A stretch of 64,000 bases of DNA, taken from positions 2,991,501 to 3,055,500 of the forward strand of contig NZ_AP028679.1 of assembly GCF_037076455.1 (NCBI RefSeq), in the 5' to 3' direction. The translations under genes and the position numbers were made by a program. The stretch comes from Desulfoferula mesophila. GTDB taxonomy: Bacteria > Desulfobacterota > Desulfarculia > Desulfarculales > Desulfarculaceae. A model generated the notes under the pieces. It was given only the letters and a program-made list of their open reading frames with translations, was not told where the DNA came from and searched no databases. This document shows, one piece after another, positions 17,619 through 25,878 of this stretch; the stretch's first letter is position 1; every line of letters starts with the position of its first letter.

Positions 17619-19743
17619 GGTGATCCTCCTTGTTCTTGAGCCGTTGCAAGCGCACCAGGCGCGCGTAGAGCCCGTCCAGGTCCATAAGCTCCTGATGCCG
17701 CCCCTGCTCCACCACCCGCCCCTGGTGCATCACCAGGATGTTGTCCGCCCGGCGAATGGTGGACAAACGGTGGGCCACCACCAGGCTGGTGCGCCCGGCC
17801 ATGACCCGGGGCAGGGCCTTTTGAATGAGCCGCTCGCTCACCGGGTCCACGCTGCTGGTGGCCTCGTCCAACACCAGCACCCGGGGCTCCCCGGCCACCG
17901 CCCGGGCCAGGGCCAAGAGCTGGCGCTGCCCCGCGCTGAGGCGCCGCGCCCCCTCGCCCAACTGGGTGTCCAGGCCCGCCTCCAGGCGCCCCACGAACTC
18001 GGCCGCCCCGCTGACTTCCAAGGCCCGCTCCAGGTGCTCCTGGTCCACCTCCGGGCGATGCAGGGTGATGTTGTCCTTCACCGTGCCCGAGAGCAGAAAC
18101 ACCTCCTGGGAAACCAGGGCCACCCGCTTGGCCAGGTCCTTGCGGTCCATGTCCCTGAGATCCACTCCGTCGATGGCGACGGACCCCTGGTCCGGGTCGT
18201 AGAGGCGCAGGAGCAGGTTGACCAGGCTGGTCTTGCCCGCCCCGGTGGGGCCAACCACGGCCCAACTCTGGCCGGGCGGGATGGTCAGGTCAAGCTCGTG
18301 CACCACCGGCCGCCCCGGCTCGTAGCCAAAGGTGACCCCGCGAAACTCCACCTGGCCCGGCCCCGGCTGGGCCGGCGCGGCGGTGCGCGGCGCGGGCAGG
18401 GCCTGGTCGTTGTCCAGTAGATGGAAGATGCGCTCGCCGGAGGCCATGGCCGCCTGCATGATGTTGTACTTCTCGGCCAGGTCGCGCACCGGGCGGAAGA
18501 ACATCTGCATATAGGCGATAAAGGCCACCAGGGTGCCCAGGCTGAGCTGGTCCTGGATCACCCGCCCGCCGCCGTAGTAGATGATGAGAGCCATGGCCAC
18601 CGAGCTGAGTAGCTCGGTGATGGGCAGGAAAACGGTGAAGACCTTGACCTGGCGCATGCCCGCGGCGAAGTAGCCATCGTTGAGCTCGCGGAACTTTTCT
18701 TCCCCCGCCCGCTCGGCCCGGAAGAGCTTGATCACCGCCATGCCGTCCAGGGTCTCGCTGAGCCAGCTATTGATGCGCCCCAGATGGCCTTGCAGGCGGC
18801 GGAAGGCGTCGCGGGCCAGGCGGGAGAAGGCCCAGGCCAGGGCCCCCACCACCGGGGTGAGGGCCAGGCAGACCAGGGCCAGGTAAAAGTCCAGCCACAA
18901 CAACACCAGCACGATGCCCACGATGACGAAAAAGTCCTGAAACAGCGAGACCAGGGCGCTGGTGAACATTTCGTTGAGGTTCTGGATGTCGTTGGTCAGG
19001 CGGGTGACCAGCTTGCCCACCGGGTTGCGGCCGTAGAAAAACTCGTTGCGCCCCAGCAGGTGGCGGTAGAGCTGCTGGCGCATGGCCAGCATCATCTCCT
19101 GGCCGGTGCGCTCCAGGAGCATGGTCTGGAAATAGCCCAAGATGAACACCCCGGCGGCGGCCAGCAAGAACACCAGGGCCAAGCGGGCCAGACCCCAGGC
19201 GTCCGGAGCGCGCAGGGCCCGCACCTGGGCCTCGGGCAGCCGGGCCAGGTCCGGGGTGGCGATCACCCAACGCTCCCCCGCCTTGATGAACACCCGGGGG
19301 TGTTCCCCGGCCAGGCGCTCGGCCTCTTTGGTTTGGGGCGCCAGGTAAAAGGGGTCCTTGCTCACCGCGCCGGCCTGGCGCAGCTTGGCGGTAAGGCGGG
19401 GGTCCAGCTTGCGCCAAGCGGTTTCGGGCACGAACACCGCCCCGCTCCGACCGGGCAGGAAAGAGGCGCCCGCTCCCTGGCGCAACCGTGCCGCCAGCTC
19501 TGGCGGGGCGTCGCCGGGCCGCACCTCCAGGGCCTGGCGCACCATGTAGTTGTCAATGGCCAGGCGGGTGATGTAGGGCAGGCTCAGGTCCAGGCCCGTG
19601 GCCAACAGGGTGAGCAGCGAGGCGAACAGAATCACCGCCAAATGGGGCCGCCCATAGGAGGCCAGGCGCTTGAGCAGCCGGAAGTCGTAGGGCTTGCCCA
19701 GCTGGTCGCCTTCCATGTAGCCGAAATCTCCCGGCGGAGCCAT
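17602..19743 (-). CDS. ABC exporter subunit with large external insert
   Basis: A 713-residue fused membrane-ATPase half transporter. A first helix at about 35-60 is followed by an unusual hydrophilic insert (about 68-185) before the second helix, so membrane segments total about six. The ATPase has Walker A GPTGAGKT (K504), signature LSAGQRQLLALARAV and Walker B VLVLDEATSSVD with catalytic E627. It pairs with the upstream subunit, whose catalytic Glu is lost, giving a heterodimer with one competent site, as in BmrCD/TM287-288 type multidrug exporters. The start has GGAGG 11 nt upstream and lies 2 nt after the partner's stop. Confidence 0.9.
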   Translation of the reverse strand: MAPPGDFGYMEGDQLGKPYDFRLLKRLASYGRPHLAVILFASLLTLLATGLDLSLPYITRLAIDNYMVRQALEVRPGDAPPELAARLRQGAGASFLPGRSGAVFVPETAWRKLDPRLTAKLRQAGAVSKDPFYLAPQTKEAERLAGEHPRVFIKAGERWVIATPDLARLPEAQVRALRAPDAWGLARLALVFLLAAAGVFILGYFQTMLLERTGQEMMLAMRQQLYRHLLGRNEFFYGRNPVGKLVTRLTNDIQNLNEMFTSALVSLFQDFFVIVGIVLVLLWLDFYLALVCLALTPVVGALAWAFSRLARDAFRRLQGHLGRINSWLSETLDGMAVIKLFRAERAGEEKFRELNDGYFAAGMRQVKVFTVFLPITELLSSVAMALIIYYGGGRVIQDQLSLGTLVAFIAYMQMFFRPVRDLAEKYNIMQAAMASGERIFHLLDNDQALPAPRTAAPAQPGPGQVEFRGVTFGYEPGRPVVHELDLTIPPGQSWAVVGPTGAGKTSLVNLLLRLYDPDQGSVAIDGVDLRDMDRKDLAKRVALVSQEVFLLSGTVKDNITLHRPEVDQEHLERALEVSGAAEFVGRLEAGLDTQLGEGARRLSAGQRQLLALARAVAGEPRVLVLDEATSSVDPVSERLIQKALPRVMAGRTSLVVAHRLSTIRRADNILVMHQGRVVEQGRHQELMDLDGLYARLVRLQRLKNKEDHHGNGD

Positions 19744-19745
19744 GG

Positions 19746-21494
19746 CTAGCCTTCCTCCAGCTCGGCCAGGATGGCCTGCTCGGCGAACAGATCATGGTAA
19801 AGCCCCTGCAGGGCCATGAGCGAGGCGTGATCGCCCTCCTCCACCAGGAGGCCCTGGTCCAAGACATAGATGTGCCGGGCAAAGGCCACGCTGCCCAGGC
19901 GGTGGCTCACCACCAGGGTGGTGCGCCCGGCCCGCAGGCGGGCCAGGTTGGCCAGGATGCGGGTCTCGGTGCCGGTGTCCACGGCCGACAGCGGGTCGTC
20001 CAACACCAGCACCGCCGGGTCCAACAGCAGGGCCCGGGCCAGGCACAGGCGCTGGCGCTGGCCCCCGCTCAGGGTGTGGGCCCGCTCGCCCAGTTCGGTT
20101 TCCAGGCCCTGGGGCAGCTCCCGCACCTCTTGGGCCAACTCCGCCGCCTCCAGGGCGGCCCACAGGCGCGCCTCGTCGGCCGAGGGATCGCCCAGGGCCA
20201 GGTTGTGGGCCAACGTGGCCGAGAACAAAAAGGCCTCCTGGGGCACCTGCACCACGTGGGAGCGCAGGTCCTCCTGGGCCAGCTCCAACACGTCGGTCCC
20301 TTCCACGAACACCGCGCCTCCGGGCGGTTCGTACAGGCGGCCCAACAGGCGCAGCAAGGTGGACTTGCCGCTGCCGATGGGCCCCACCACCGCGGTAAGC
20401 TGTCCGGCCGGGGCCTTGAGGCTCACCCGGCTCAGGGTGTCGGACGCCGCGCCGGGGTAGCGGTAGGTCAACTCCCGCACCTCCACTCCCAGCTCGGGCT
20501 TTTGGGGCAGGCGGGCCGGGCGGGCCGGGTCTTGCACCGCCGGGCTTGCCTCCAGCACCTGGCTAACCCGCTCCAGGGAGGCGCGGGCCCGCTGCAACAG
20601 GCTCACCACCCAGCCCAGGGCCATCATGGGCCAGGTGAGCATGCCCAGGTAGGCGGTGAAGGCCACGAAGTCGCCGGGGGTGATCTGGCCGAACACGGCC
20701 AAGGGGCCGCCCGCCCCCAGCACCACGGCCAGGCTCAGGTTGGTGAAAAACACCATCAGGGGAAAGAACAGGGCCATGACCCGGGCCAGGCTCAGGTTCT
20801 GCTTGAGGTAGCCCCGGGCGCTCACCTCCAAGCGGCGCTCCTCGCTGTCGGCCAGGGCGTAGGTCTTGATCAGGCGCACCCCGCTGATCACCTCGCGCAC
20901 CTGCTCGGTCATGGCCGAAAAGGCCTCCTGCACCTTGGAGAAGCGGGTGTGAAAGCGGCGGCTCTGCTGGCGGGTGAGGATGACGATGGCGGGCATGGGC
21001 AGGATGGCCAGCAGCGCCAGCAGGGGGCTGATGTAGAGCATGAAACCGATGGCGGCCAGGCCCATGAAGGCGCCGTCCACCGCCGCCACCAGGCCGATGC
21101 CCGTGGCCATGCGGATGTTGTTCAGATCGTTGGTGGCCCGGGCCATGAGCTCGCCGGGGGGGTGGTCGTCCAGGTAGCCCACGTGCATGCTTTGCAGATG
21201 CTCGAAAAGCTCCCCACGCAAGCGGCGCTCCACCTCGCGGGAAAAGCCCATGAGCAGAGGGCGCCAGATGAGGCGCATGAGCACCATGGCCAGGGCCAGG
21301 CCCACGATACCCGCGCCGATGGTCATCAGGCGCTGGGCGTCGGCCCGCCCCAGGGTGAGGTCGTCCACCGCGAACTTGATCAGGCGGGGGATGTAGAGTT
21401 GGAAAACGTCCACCAGCACCAGGGCGACGAACCCCACCCCCAGGCCCAGGGCCTTGCGCCGGGCCAGGCCGCGCAACAAGGCCCAGGCTCTCAC
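19746..21494 (-). CDS. ABC exporter subunit with degenerate catalytic site
   Basis: A 582-residue half transporter with six membrane helices (about 15-310) and an ATPase domain. Walker A is GPIGSGKST (K377), signature LSGGQRQRLCLARAL and Walker B VLVLDDPLSAVD, in which D500 replaces the catalytic Glu. This substitution is typical of the non-catalytic half of heterodimeric exporters. Starts at GTG with GAGG upstream, 28 nt after the thioredoxin-like gene, and is followed at once by its partner. Cargo is unknown; drugs or lipids are common for the family. Confidence 0.92.
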   Translation of the reverse strand: MRAWALLRGLARRKALGLGVGFVALVLVDVFQLYIPRLIKFAVDDLTLGRADAQRLMTIGAGIVGLALAMVLMRLIWRPLLMGFSREVERRLRGELFEHLQSMHVGYLDDHPPGELMARATNDLNNIRMATGIGLVAAVDGAFMGLAAIGFMLYISPLLALLAILPMPAIVILTRQQSRRFHTRFSKVQEAFSAMTEQVREVISGVRLIKTYALADSEERRLEVSARGYLKQNLSLARVMALFFPLMVFFTNLSLAVVLGAGGPLAVFGQITPGDFVAFTAYLGMLTWPMMALGWVVSLLQRARASLERVSQVLEASPAVQDPARPARLPQKPELGVEVRELTYRYPGAASDTLSRVSLKAPAGQLTAVVGPIGSGKSTLLRLLGRLYEPPGGAVFVEGTDVLELAQEDLRSHVVQVPQEAFLFSATLAHNLALGDPSADEARLWAALEAAELAQEVRELPQGLETELGERAHTLSGGQRQRLCLARALLLDPAVLVLDDPLSAVDTGTETRILANLARLRAGRTTLVVSHRLGSVAFARHIYVLDQGLLVEEGDHASLMALQGLYHDLFAEQAILAELEEG

Positions 21495-21522
21495 GATCTC
21501 ACCTCGCTGGGAGAGACACGGC

Positions 21523-22917
21523 TCAATGCCTCAGGAAAGCCGCGCGGCAGGGCCGAGGCAACAGGAACTCCTCGCTGCGGGCCACCACGTTTTTCTGCGG
21601 ACCGATAAGCACCGTGATCCACATGCGCATCCGTCCCCCCTGGGGCAACTCGGGCATCTGGTCGCAACGCACGAACAGCAGGTAGTCGTCCAGGGAGGTG
21701 CTTTCCACCCGGTGGTAGAGCCGGTCCGCGTCGCCGGTGGGGCTCAGGGCCCTGCCCTTGGCGTCCTCGGGCCACAAGTTGACGGTCATCCACAGCCCCT
21801 GGTCGGTGGGCAGATCGCCGAGCCCGGCTTTGACCTTGAGCATCATGCCGGGATGATCTTCATAAACCTCGCCCTCGGTGAGAGCCAGGGACTTGATGCG
21901 CCCGCGGGCCGCGTTCACCCAGACGGTCCGGTCATCCTGCTGGGCCGGGGGAGAGGCCTGGTTGGGGGCCGCGCCCGGAGCCGGGGCCGAGGGAGGCGCG
22001 AACCGCGGGGCATGGGGCGCGTTGCGCGCATAATACCCGCCCGCGCCGCAGTTGGCGGCTATGGGGAAGCTGGCGCTGGAGTCCACCGCCTTGTAATGCT
22101 CATCGATCACCGACAGGCGGGCCACATAGGCGGAGGAGGTCCCCAAGGGCGGCAGCTGGTCGCATCTGACGAACATCATGAAGTATTCCTTGTTCACGTC
22201 GTCGATGCGCATGTACAGGGTCTTGGTCTGCCCCCCGTTTTCGGGGCTGATGTCCAGGGCCAGCCAGAGGCCGCGCACCGCGTTCAAATCGGCCACCTGC
22301 GCCACCGTGTGCACGTAGATGCCCCTGGCGCCCTGAAACTGCTCGCCGTCGGTGACCCACAGGTCCACGAAACGGGGATCGCCCGGACGGCGTCGCTTTA
22401 CCTTGGCCGCCTTGGGCTCGGGGCTTTTGGCCTTGGCCAGATAGGGATAGGCCGCGTTGGCCAGATGCATTTCCGACACCGGGCCCTCGAAGCGCTTCAC
22501 CACGCGCCCGGCGGGGTCTATGACCAGGGTGGTGGGCAACACCCGCACCCCCGCGTTGGCCTGGGCCCACTCCACGTCGCCCAGCACCACCGGCATGCGC
22601 AGGCCCAGACGGGCCACGAAGGGCTTGACCGCCTTGATCCCGCCCTTGTCCACGCTGAAGGCGATGGCGCTGACCCCGCGATCGGCGTATTCCTGGGCAA
22701 AGCGGTCCAGCTTGGGCAGCGCCCGCTTGCAGGGGCCGCACCAGGTGGCGAAGAAATCCACGATGACCACCCGGCCTCGGAACTGCTCCAGGCTCAGGCG
22801 GCCGCCCTCCAGGGCGGGCAGGTTGAAGTTGAGGGTGGTCGGCGGCGCGGCTTGGGCCGGTAAAATCACCGCCAAGAGCGCCAGGCAAATTACAAAAGCG
22901 GACAGGGCCTTAGCCAT
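21523..22917 (-). CDS. Periplasmic thioredoxin-fold protein with duplicated unknown domain
   Basis: A 464-residue protein. Signal peptide (1-23, ending AQA), then a TlpA/ResA-like thioredoxin domain (about 25-165) with the redox motif WCGPC (C60, C63) and the cis-Pro loop VLPTTLVID. The C-terminal part has two copies of a beta-rich module (about 185-290 and 335-455), each with an aligned core: GLWLALDISPE...EYFMMFVRCDQLP and GLWMTVNLWPE...DYLLFVRCDQMP. They are joined by a Pro/Ala-rich linker. I do not recognise the module. Thiol-disulfide reductase activity is likely; the repeats may bind a client. GGGAGG precedes the ATG. Confidence 0.85.
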   Translation of the reverse strand: MAKALSAFVICLALLAVILPAQAAPPTTLNFNLPALEGGRLSLEQFRGRVVIVDFFATWCGPCKRALPKLDRFAQEYADRGVSAIAFSVDKGGIKAVKPFVARLGLRMPVVLGDVEWAQANAGVRVLPTTLVIDPAGRVVKRFEGPVSEMHLANAAYPYLAKAKSPEPKAAKVKRRRPGDPRFVDLWVTDGEQFQGARGIYVHTVAQVADLNAVRGLWLALDISPENGGQTKTLYMRIDDVNKEYFMMFVRCDQLPPLGTSSAYVARLSVIDEHYKAVDSSASFPIAANCGAGGYYARNAPHAPRFAPPSAPAPGAAPNQASPPAQQDDRTVWVNAARGRIKSLALTEGEVYEDHPGMMLKVKAGLGDLPTDQGLWMTVNLWPEDAKGRALSPTGDADRLYHRVESTSLDDYLLFVRCDQMPELPQGGRMRMWITVLIGPQKNVVARSEEFLLPRPCRAAFLRH

Positions 22918-22975
22918 GTAGCCTCCCTATGGGTTACCAATCAATGATAATACCATTTGTCCGGTAGGGGGCAAG

Positions 22976-23005
22976 TTGACACCCCCCCCTTTTCGCCGGT
23001 AGACT
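22976..23005 (+). promoter_or_regulatory. Promoter with C8 tract in the spacer, before the RNB exonuclease
   Basis: TTGACA (22976-22981), an 18-nt spacer that begins with eight C and then four T, and TAGACT (23000-23005). The ATG is 35 nt further on, with GGAG. The homopolymer lies wholly inside the spacer, so slippage would change the -35/-10 distance. Confidence 0.7.
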
Positions 23006-23039
23006 CATCTACCCAATCTGCCGCGAAAGTCGGAGCGTA

Positions 23040-25025
23040 ATGAGCGACCCTATTGGCCAGCTAGTCGATTTCATCGAGAAAAACCGCGTTGAACTGGGTT
23101 TGGTGGTGGCGGCCAAGAAAGGGCGGCTCAATCTGCTCACCGCCGGCGGCCGTCAGACCACCCTGAATACCAACCGGGTTTTGTACATGTCCCCTGCCGC
23201 CATGGGCTCGGAGGCCACCCGGGAGGCGCAGGCACAATACCTGGGCGAGGTGCTCTGTGCCCGCGACGAATTGGCCGCTCAGGTGAACGTAGAGGAGTTG
23301 TGGGAGTTGGTCTACGAGGAGACCGATCCCCTGTCGCTAAAGGATCTGGCCCAGTTGGCCTTTGGCCGTCCCCTGAGCGACGACCAGGTCTCGGCCACCC
23401 TCCGGGCCCTGTTCAACGAACGCATCCATTTTCGTCTGGCCGGCAGCCAGTTTCTGCCCTACAGCCCCGAGCAGATCGAGGCCAAGCGCCTGCAGGCCGA
23501 GCGGGAGCAGGCCCGTCAGGCCCAGGTGGCCGAAGGGGTTGATTTTCTCAGGAACCTGCCCGATGAGGGCCCCCTGCCCCAGCCCCCGGAAGAACTGGGC
23601 CGATTGTTGGTGGACTACCTGGTTTTCCAGGAAGAGTGCCGCCAGGCCAAGCTGGCCAAAGAGGTGTTGGCCGGGGCCGAGGTGGGCGGAGCCAAAAAGC
23701 TGTTTCGCCTGCTGGTGAGCCTGGGGGTGCTGGAGCCCCACCACAACCTGGAGCTGATCCGCCAGGGCATAAGCGGGGAGTTCTCCGCCGAGGCCCAGGA
23801 CCAGGCCCGGGAGCTAGACCCCAATCCCAGCCAAGGCGGGGCGCGCACCGACCTCACCGACCTCTACACTTTCACCATCGACGGCAATTTCACCACCGAC
23901 TTCGACGACGCCCTGTCCTTTGAGCCGGACGATAACGGCGGGGGCACGCTGGGGGTGCACATAACCGACGCCGGGGCCATCATGCCCCTCGAGGGCCCCT
24001 TGGAAGACGAGGCCCGCACGCGGGCCACCTCTTTGTACCTGCCCGACGACCGCCTGCCCATGCTGCCCCCGCGCCTGAGCGAAGACCAGCTTTCCCTGCG
24101 CCAGGGGGAGCTGCGCCCTGCCCTGTCGGTGCTGGCCCGGCTGGACGCCGAGGGCAGGCTCATCGACTACCGCCTGGAGCGCAGCCTATTGAAGGTGCAC
24201 AAGCGCCTGACCTACGACGAGGCCGACGGCATGCTGGAAAGCGATGCCCGCCTGGCCGGGCTGCACGCCATATGCCACGCCCTGCGCCGGCGCCGGGGCG
24301 AGGCGGGGGCCTACTTTTTGCCCCTGCCCGAGGTGCTGGTGGGGGTGGACCCGGCCACCAAGGAGGTCTGGGTGCGCCGGGTGGACCGCAACGGGCCCAG
24401 CCGGGAAATGGTGGCCGAGACCGCCATCCTGGGCAACTGGCTCTTCGCCCTGTTCCTGGCCGATTCGGGAGCCCCCGCCTTGTTCCGCACCCAGGCCAAG
24501 CCCTCGGAGCCCATCGAGGAGCGCGATCCCAGCGACGTGTACCACCACTTCAAGCAGCGTCGCCTGCTCAACCGGGTGGAGATAACCGCCAAGCCGGGCC
24601 TGCACTCCAGCCTGGGGGTGCACCCCTACACCCACGCCACCAGCCCCATCCGCCGCTATTTGGACCTGGTGATGCAGCGCCAGATCGGCAGCATCCTGTG
24701 CGGCGGCCCGCCGCTGTACAGCGCCAAAGAGTTGGAAGAGCTGGCCATGGAGGTGGGCCCCACGGTGCGCCGGGCCATGCGGGTGCGCCAGGTGCGCCAG
24801 CGCTACTGGCTCTTGCAGTGGCTGCGCCAGCGCCAGGACCAGCCCCAAACGGCGGTGGTCATGGAGCGCCAGATGCGCCGCTGGCAACTGCTGCTCACCG
24901 ACATCATGATGCTGGTGAACATCCCCATCCGCGCCGGGCAGGAGCTTAGCCCCGGTCAAGAGGTGCAGGTGATGGTGGAGCGGGTGGACCCCTTTGACGA
25001 CATCCTGCGGGTGAAGCTGGTCTGA
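23040..25025 (+). CDS. RNB-domain exoribonuclease (RNase II/R family)
   Basis: A 661-residue 3'-5' exoribonuclease. The catalytic block TIDGNFTTDFDDALSF (about 279-294) has the spaced aspartates that bind two Mg ions. Later family blocks are LGVHITDAGAIMPLEG, ATSLYLPDDRLPMLP and TSPIRRYLDLVMQRQIG. The N-terminal part (1-270) is not the standard cold-shock pair of RNase R; it is a compact SH3-like start (VELGLVVAAKKGRLNLL) plus helical winged-helix-like regions, as in some RNase II-like proteins of bacteria and plastids. It degrades single-stranded RNA in the cytosol. Own promoter and GGAG site. Confidence 0.9.
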   Translation: MSDPIGQLVDFIEKNRVELGLVVAAKKGRLNLLTAGGRQTTLNTNRVLYMSPAAMGSEATREAQAQYLGEVLCARDELAAQVNVEELWELVYEETDPLSLKDLAQLAFGRPLSDDQVSATLRALFNERIHFRLAGSQFLPYSPEQIEAKRLQAEREQARQAQVAEGVDFLRNLPDEGPLPQPPEELGRLLVDYLVFQEECRQAKLAKEVLAGAEVGGAKKLFRLLVSLGVLEPHHNLELIRQGISGEFSAEAQDQARELDPNPSQGGARTDLTDLYTFTIDGNFTTDFDDALSFEPDDNGGGTLGVHITDAGAIMPLEGPLEDEARTRATSLYLPDDRLPMLPPRLSEDQLSLRQGELRPALSVLARLDAEGRLIDYRLERSLLKVHKRLTYDEADGMLESDARLAGLHAICHALRRRRGEAGAYFLPLPEVLVGVDPATKEVWVRRVDRNGPSREMVAETAILGNWLFALFLADSGAPALFRTQAKPSEPIEERDPSDVYHHFKQRRLLNRVEITAKPGLHSSLGVHPYTHATSPIRRYLDLVMQRQIGSILCGGPPLYSAKELEELAMEVGPTVRRAMRVRQVRQRYWLLQWLRQRQDQPQTAVVMERQMRRWQLLLTDIMMLVNIPIRAGQELSPGQEVQVMVERVDPFDDILRVKLV

Positions 25026-25402
25026 AATTGGTTTAGCGCCGCCGCGCCTATTACCTTTAAGAGTTTTGAAAAAATGAATGGGAGGCGATCCCCGCCTGGG
25101 CAACAGGCCCCAGCGCCTCTTGCACTGGCCTAGCTTTCGAACTGAGGCCCCCGATAACCAGGCAAGCCTCTCCGACCCAGCCTTCTCAGCAAGGCGGCGA
25201 GGCGACAGGTGGCCGGGGCGACGCGCCAGCCAACCCGCCTTTTCATTTTTTCCAGACTCTTTGCCCGGGAACGATCACAACGGGCCCGCCGGTCGCGGCA
25301 CAACGGTGGACGACGACCGGGGACTTAAGCGCCACATTGACTTATAGCGAGGTCTGAGCGCCGCCGACAACGCCGCCCAAGGAGGCCTGGCGAAGCCGCC
25401 CC
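25026..25402. other. Convergent intergenic region, 377 nt
   Basis: No coding region is supported. The last 60 nt are a copy of the dispersed palindromic repeat (25341-25400). A block around 25175-25215 (ACCCAGCC, then AAGGCGGCGAGG) resembles the left arm of that repeat, so the whole stretch may be a decayed or interrupted element. No obvious intrinsic terminator for the RNB gene was found. Confidence 0.45.
25341..25400 (+). repeat. Dispersed palindromic repeat, copy D (right half)
   Basis: Shares with the other copies the ordered blocks GAGGTCTGAGCGC, GCCGACAACGCCGCC and GCCTGGCGAAGCCG. Its right end lies 2 nt from the stop codon of the minus-strand FMN-protein gene. Other copies: 34917-35034, 39377-39497, 62923-63043 (inverted) and 63315-63368. 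Confidence 0.7.
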
Positions 25403-25876
25403 CTACTCCCCCATCTGGTTGCGCTTGCCGCTTAGATGCTCGATCTCCACACAGATCACGGCCAGGCCCTGGACCTTTTCGGGAGGGAAATCCATCTCGC
25501 CTTCATAGCCGCATTGGCGGGCGATGGCCGCCAGACCGGCCACCTTGGCCTCCAGATCTTCCACCAGGGTGGCCCGGCCCAGGCCCACCACGCTGCGGTA
25601 GCGGGTGTCCCATTTGCAGGGGTTGGGCCCGCTCATCAACTCCACCGACTCCATGACCGTGAAGCTGACCTTGGGGTTGGCGGCCAATATCTCCATCTTC
25701 AGGCCCTTGGGCCCGGTGTGCATGTAGACCTTGCCCTCCAGGCAGCCGTAGTTCATGGGCACCACGTAGGGCTGGTCGCCCTGGGCCAGGGCCAGGCAAA
25801 GGATGTTGCCGCGCTCCAGGATGGCTTGGGCCTCTTCGTTGATTTGCTTCTGGGTCTTGCGCAGGGGCCGCTGCAT
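25403..25876 (-). CDS. Pyridoxamine 5'-phosphate oxidase-like FMN-binding protein (NimA-like)
   Basis: A 157-residue split-barrel flavoprotein. Features fitting the NimA/PNPOx-like group are LALAQGDQPYVVPMNYG near the N terminus, MHTGPKGLKMEILAANPKVSFTV in the core and RYRSVVGLGRATLVED. Members reduce small nitro compounds or bind FMN/heme; the substrate is not predictable. The start at MQRPLRKTQ has GAGGAG 8 nt upstream; a longer frame lacks a site. It begins 2 nt after the glycosyltransferase stop and ends the hisH operon. Confidence 0.82.
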   Translation of the reverse strand: MQRPLRKTQKQINEEAQAILERGNILCLALAQGDQPYVVPMNYGCLEGKVYMHTGPKGLKMEILAANPKVSFTVMESVELMSGPNPCKWDTRYRSVVGLGRATLVEDLEAKVAGLAAIARQCGYEGEMDFPPEKVQGLAVICVEIEHLSGKRNQMGE

Positions 25877-25878
25877 GG

